From Cytidiella melzeri (lineage: Eukaryota > Basidiomycota > Agaricomycetes > Polyporales > Irpicaceae): a stretch of DNA of 64,000 nt. Location of the stretch: contig JABYQR010000014.1 in assembly GCA_022592445.1 (NCBI GenBank), forward strand, positions 220,513 to 284,512. Reading direction: 5' to 3'. The notes under the pieces were generated by a model. It saw only the letters and a program-made list of their open reading frames with translations, made no database searches and had not been told where the DNA came from. A program made the translations under genes and the position numbers. Below are positions 63,876 to 64,000 of the stretch, one piece after another (position 1 is the first letter of the stretch; every line of letters begins with the position of its first letter).

Positions 63876-64000
63876 GACAAGGCCTTCAAGCAGATGGTAA
63901 ATTTGATCAGCAAGGACGTCAAGCCACTTGAGCTGATTGCAGGCCTCATGTGCGGTGTATTACTCTAAATCAAAGGTAGAGGTAGCCACGGAGTTTTGTT
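63876..64000 (-). pseudogene. Copia L RNase H, continuing off the right edge
   Basis: Element sense reads QNSVATSTFDLE, a TAA, then YTAHEACNQLKWLDVLADQIYHLLEGLV, the copia RNase H block that precedes KLHCNNKSAVD at 63162. The extra TAA codon lies where families usually read AEYTA. The rest of the element lies beyond base 64000. Confidence 0.8.

Noticed and set aside
1..64000. Host protein-coding genes, tRNA or rRNA genes
   Set aside because: Every open frame with recognisable content is a transposon gene or is confined to a repeat, and no cloverleaf or rRNA core was noticed by eye.

Overview
The window is a fungal repeat graveyard. No host gene, tRNA, rRNA or CRISPR is visible: almost every base belongs to transposable elements inserted into one another. 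The organism is most likely a filamentous basidiomycete, with Rhizoctonia/Ceratobasidiaceae as a guess. The support is Tf1/sushi-type chromoviruses (Ty3/gypsy with a chromodomain and a self-priming site), a Tad-like LINE with an RNase H domain, 49-51 bp introns in a MULE transposase, and copia remnants. I call the families A, C, D, E, H, K (gypsy), X (1.85-kb TG...CA unit of unknown class) and L/M (copia).

Layout. 1-5336: family A copy A1 (minus; 5' LTR at 4611-5336) inserted in RNase H of A2 (5337-8634, minus). 8635-10247 and 27194-27713: A3 (plus; LTR, ORF0, gag), split inside gag by element D. 10248-27193: D (minus; two 756-bp LTRs, flanks GTTCC/GTACC), which carries element C at 13883-21113 (minus; two 515-bp LTRs, perfect AAGAT duplication) inside its RT and X copy X1 at 24456-26320 in its leader. 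27714-30217: E 3' half, interrupted by F (30218-32789, a C-family 3' half). 32790-35396: H1 gag, leader and LTR with a CACTA-like MITE (33542-34187). 35397-37184: LINE 3' half. 37185-38226: D-family gag fragment. 38227-50605: H2 (plus), containing an E-family solo LTR (with X2 inside it), an H solo LTR and a MULE with an 11-bp duplication. 50606-52039: copia M. 52040-62908: K, a large gypsy element with an extra ORF after integrase. 62909-64000: copia L RNase H split by an A-family solo LTR.

How the parts work together. In the best preserved element (C), transcription should start about 27 bp after a TATA box in the LTR. The first 11-12 nt of the transcript are complementary to the primer binding site 2 nt after the LTR, which is Tf1-style self-priming. 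The same arrangement occurs in A, D and, imperfectly, H. Gag is joined to an intact 1317-codon Pol by an apparent -1 frameshift at GGGTTTT followed by TGA.

The most unusual observation concerns the leader. Families A, C and D all carry a homologous extra gene ('ORF0') between the LTR and gag. In C and D this gene contains no methionine codon, and the whole leader is essentially free of AUG in every frame (none in 1404 nt of C; one AUG-UAG plus one junction AUG in about 1.33 kb of D). This looks like a scanning leader that also encodes a non-AUG-initiated protein. Other points of interest are the X unit, whose cysteine-rich 175-codon ORF stays open in two diverged copies, and the roughly 860-codon post-integrase ORF of K.
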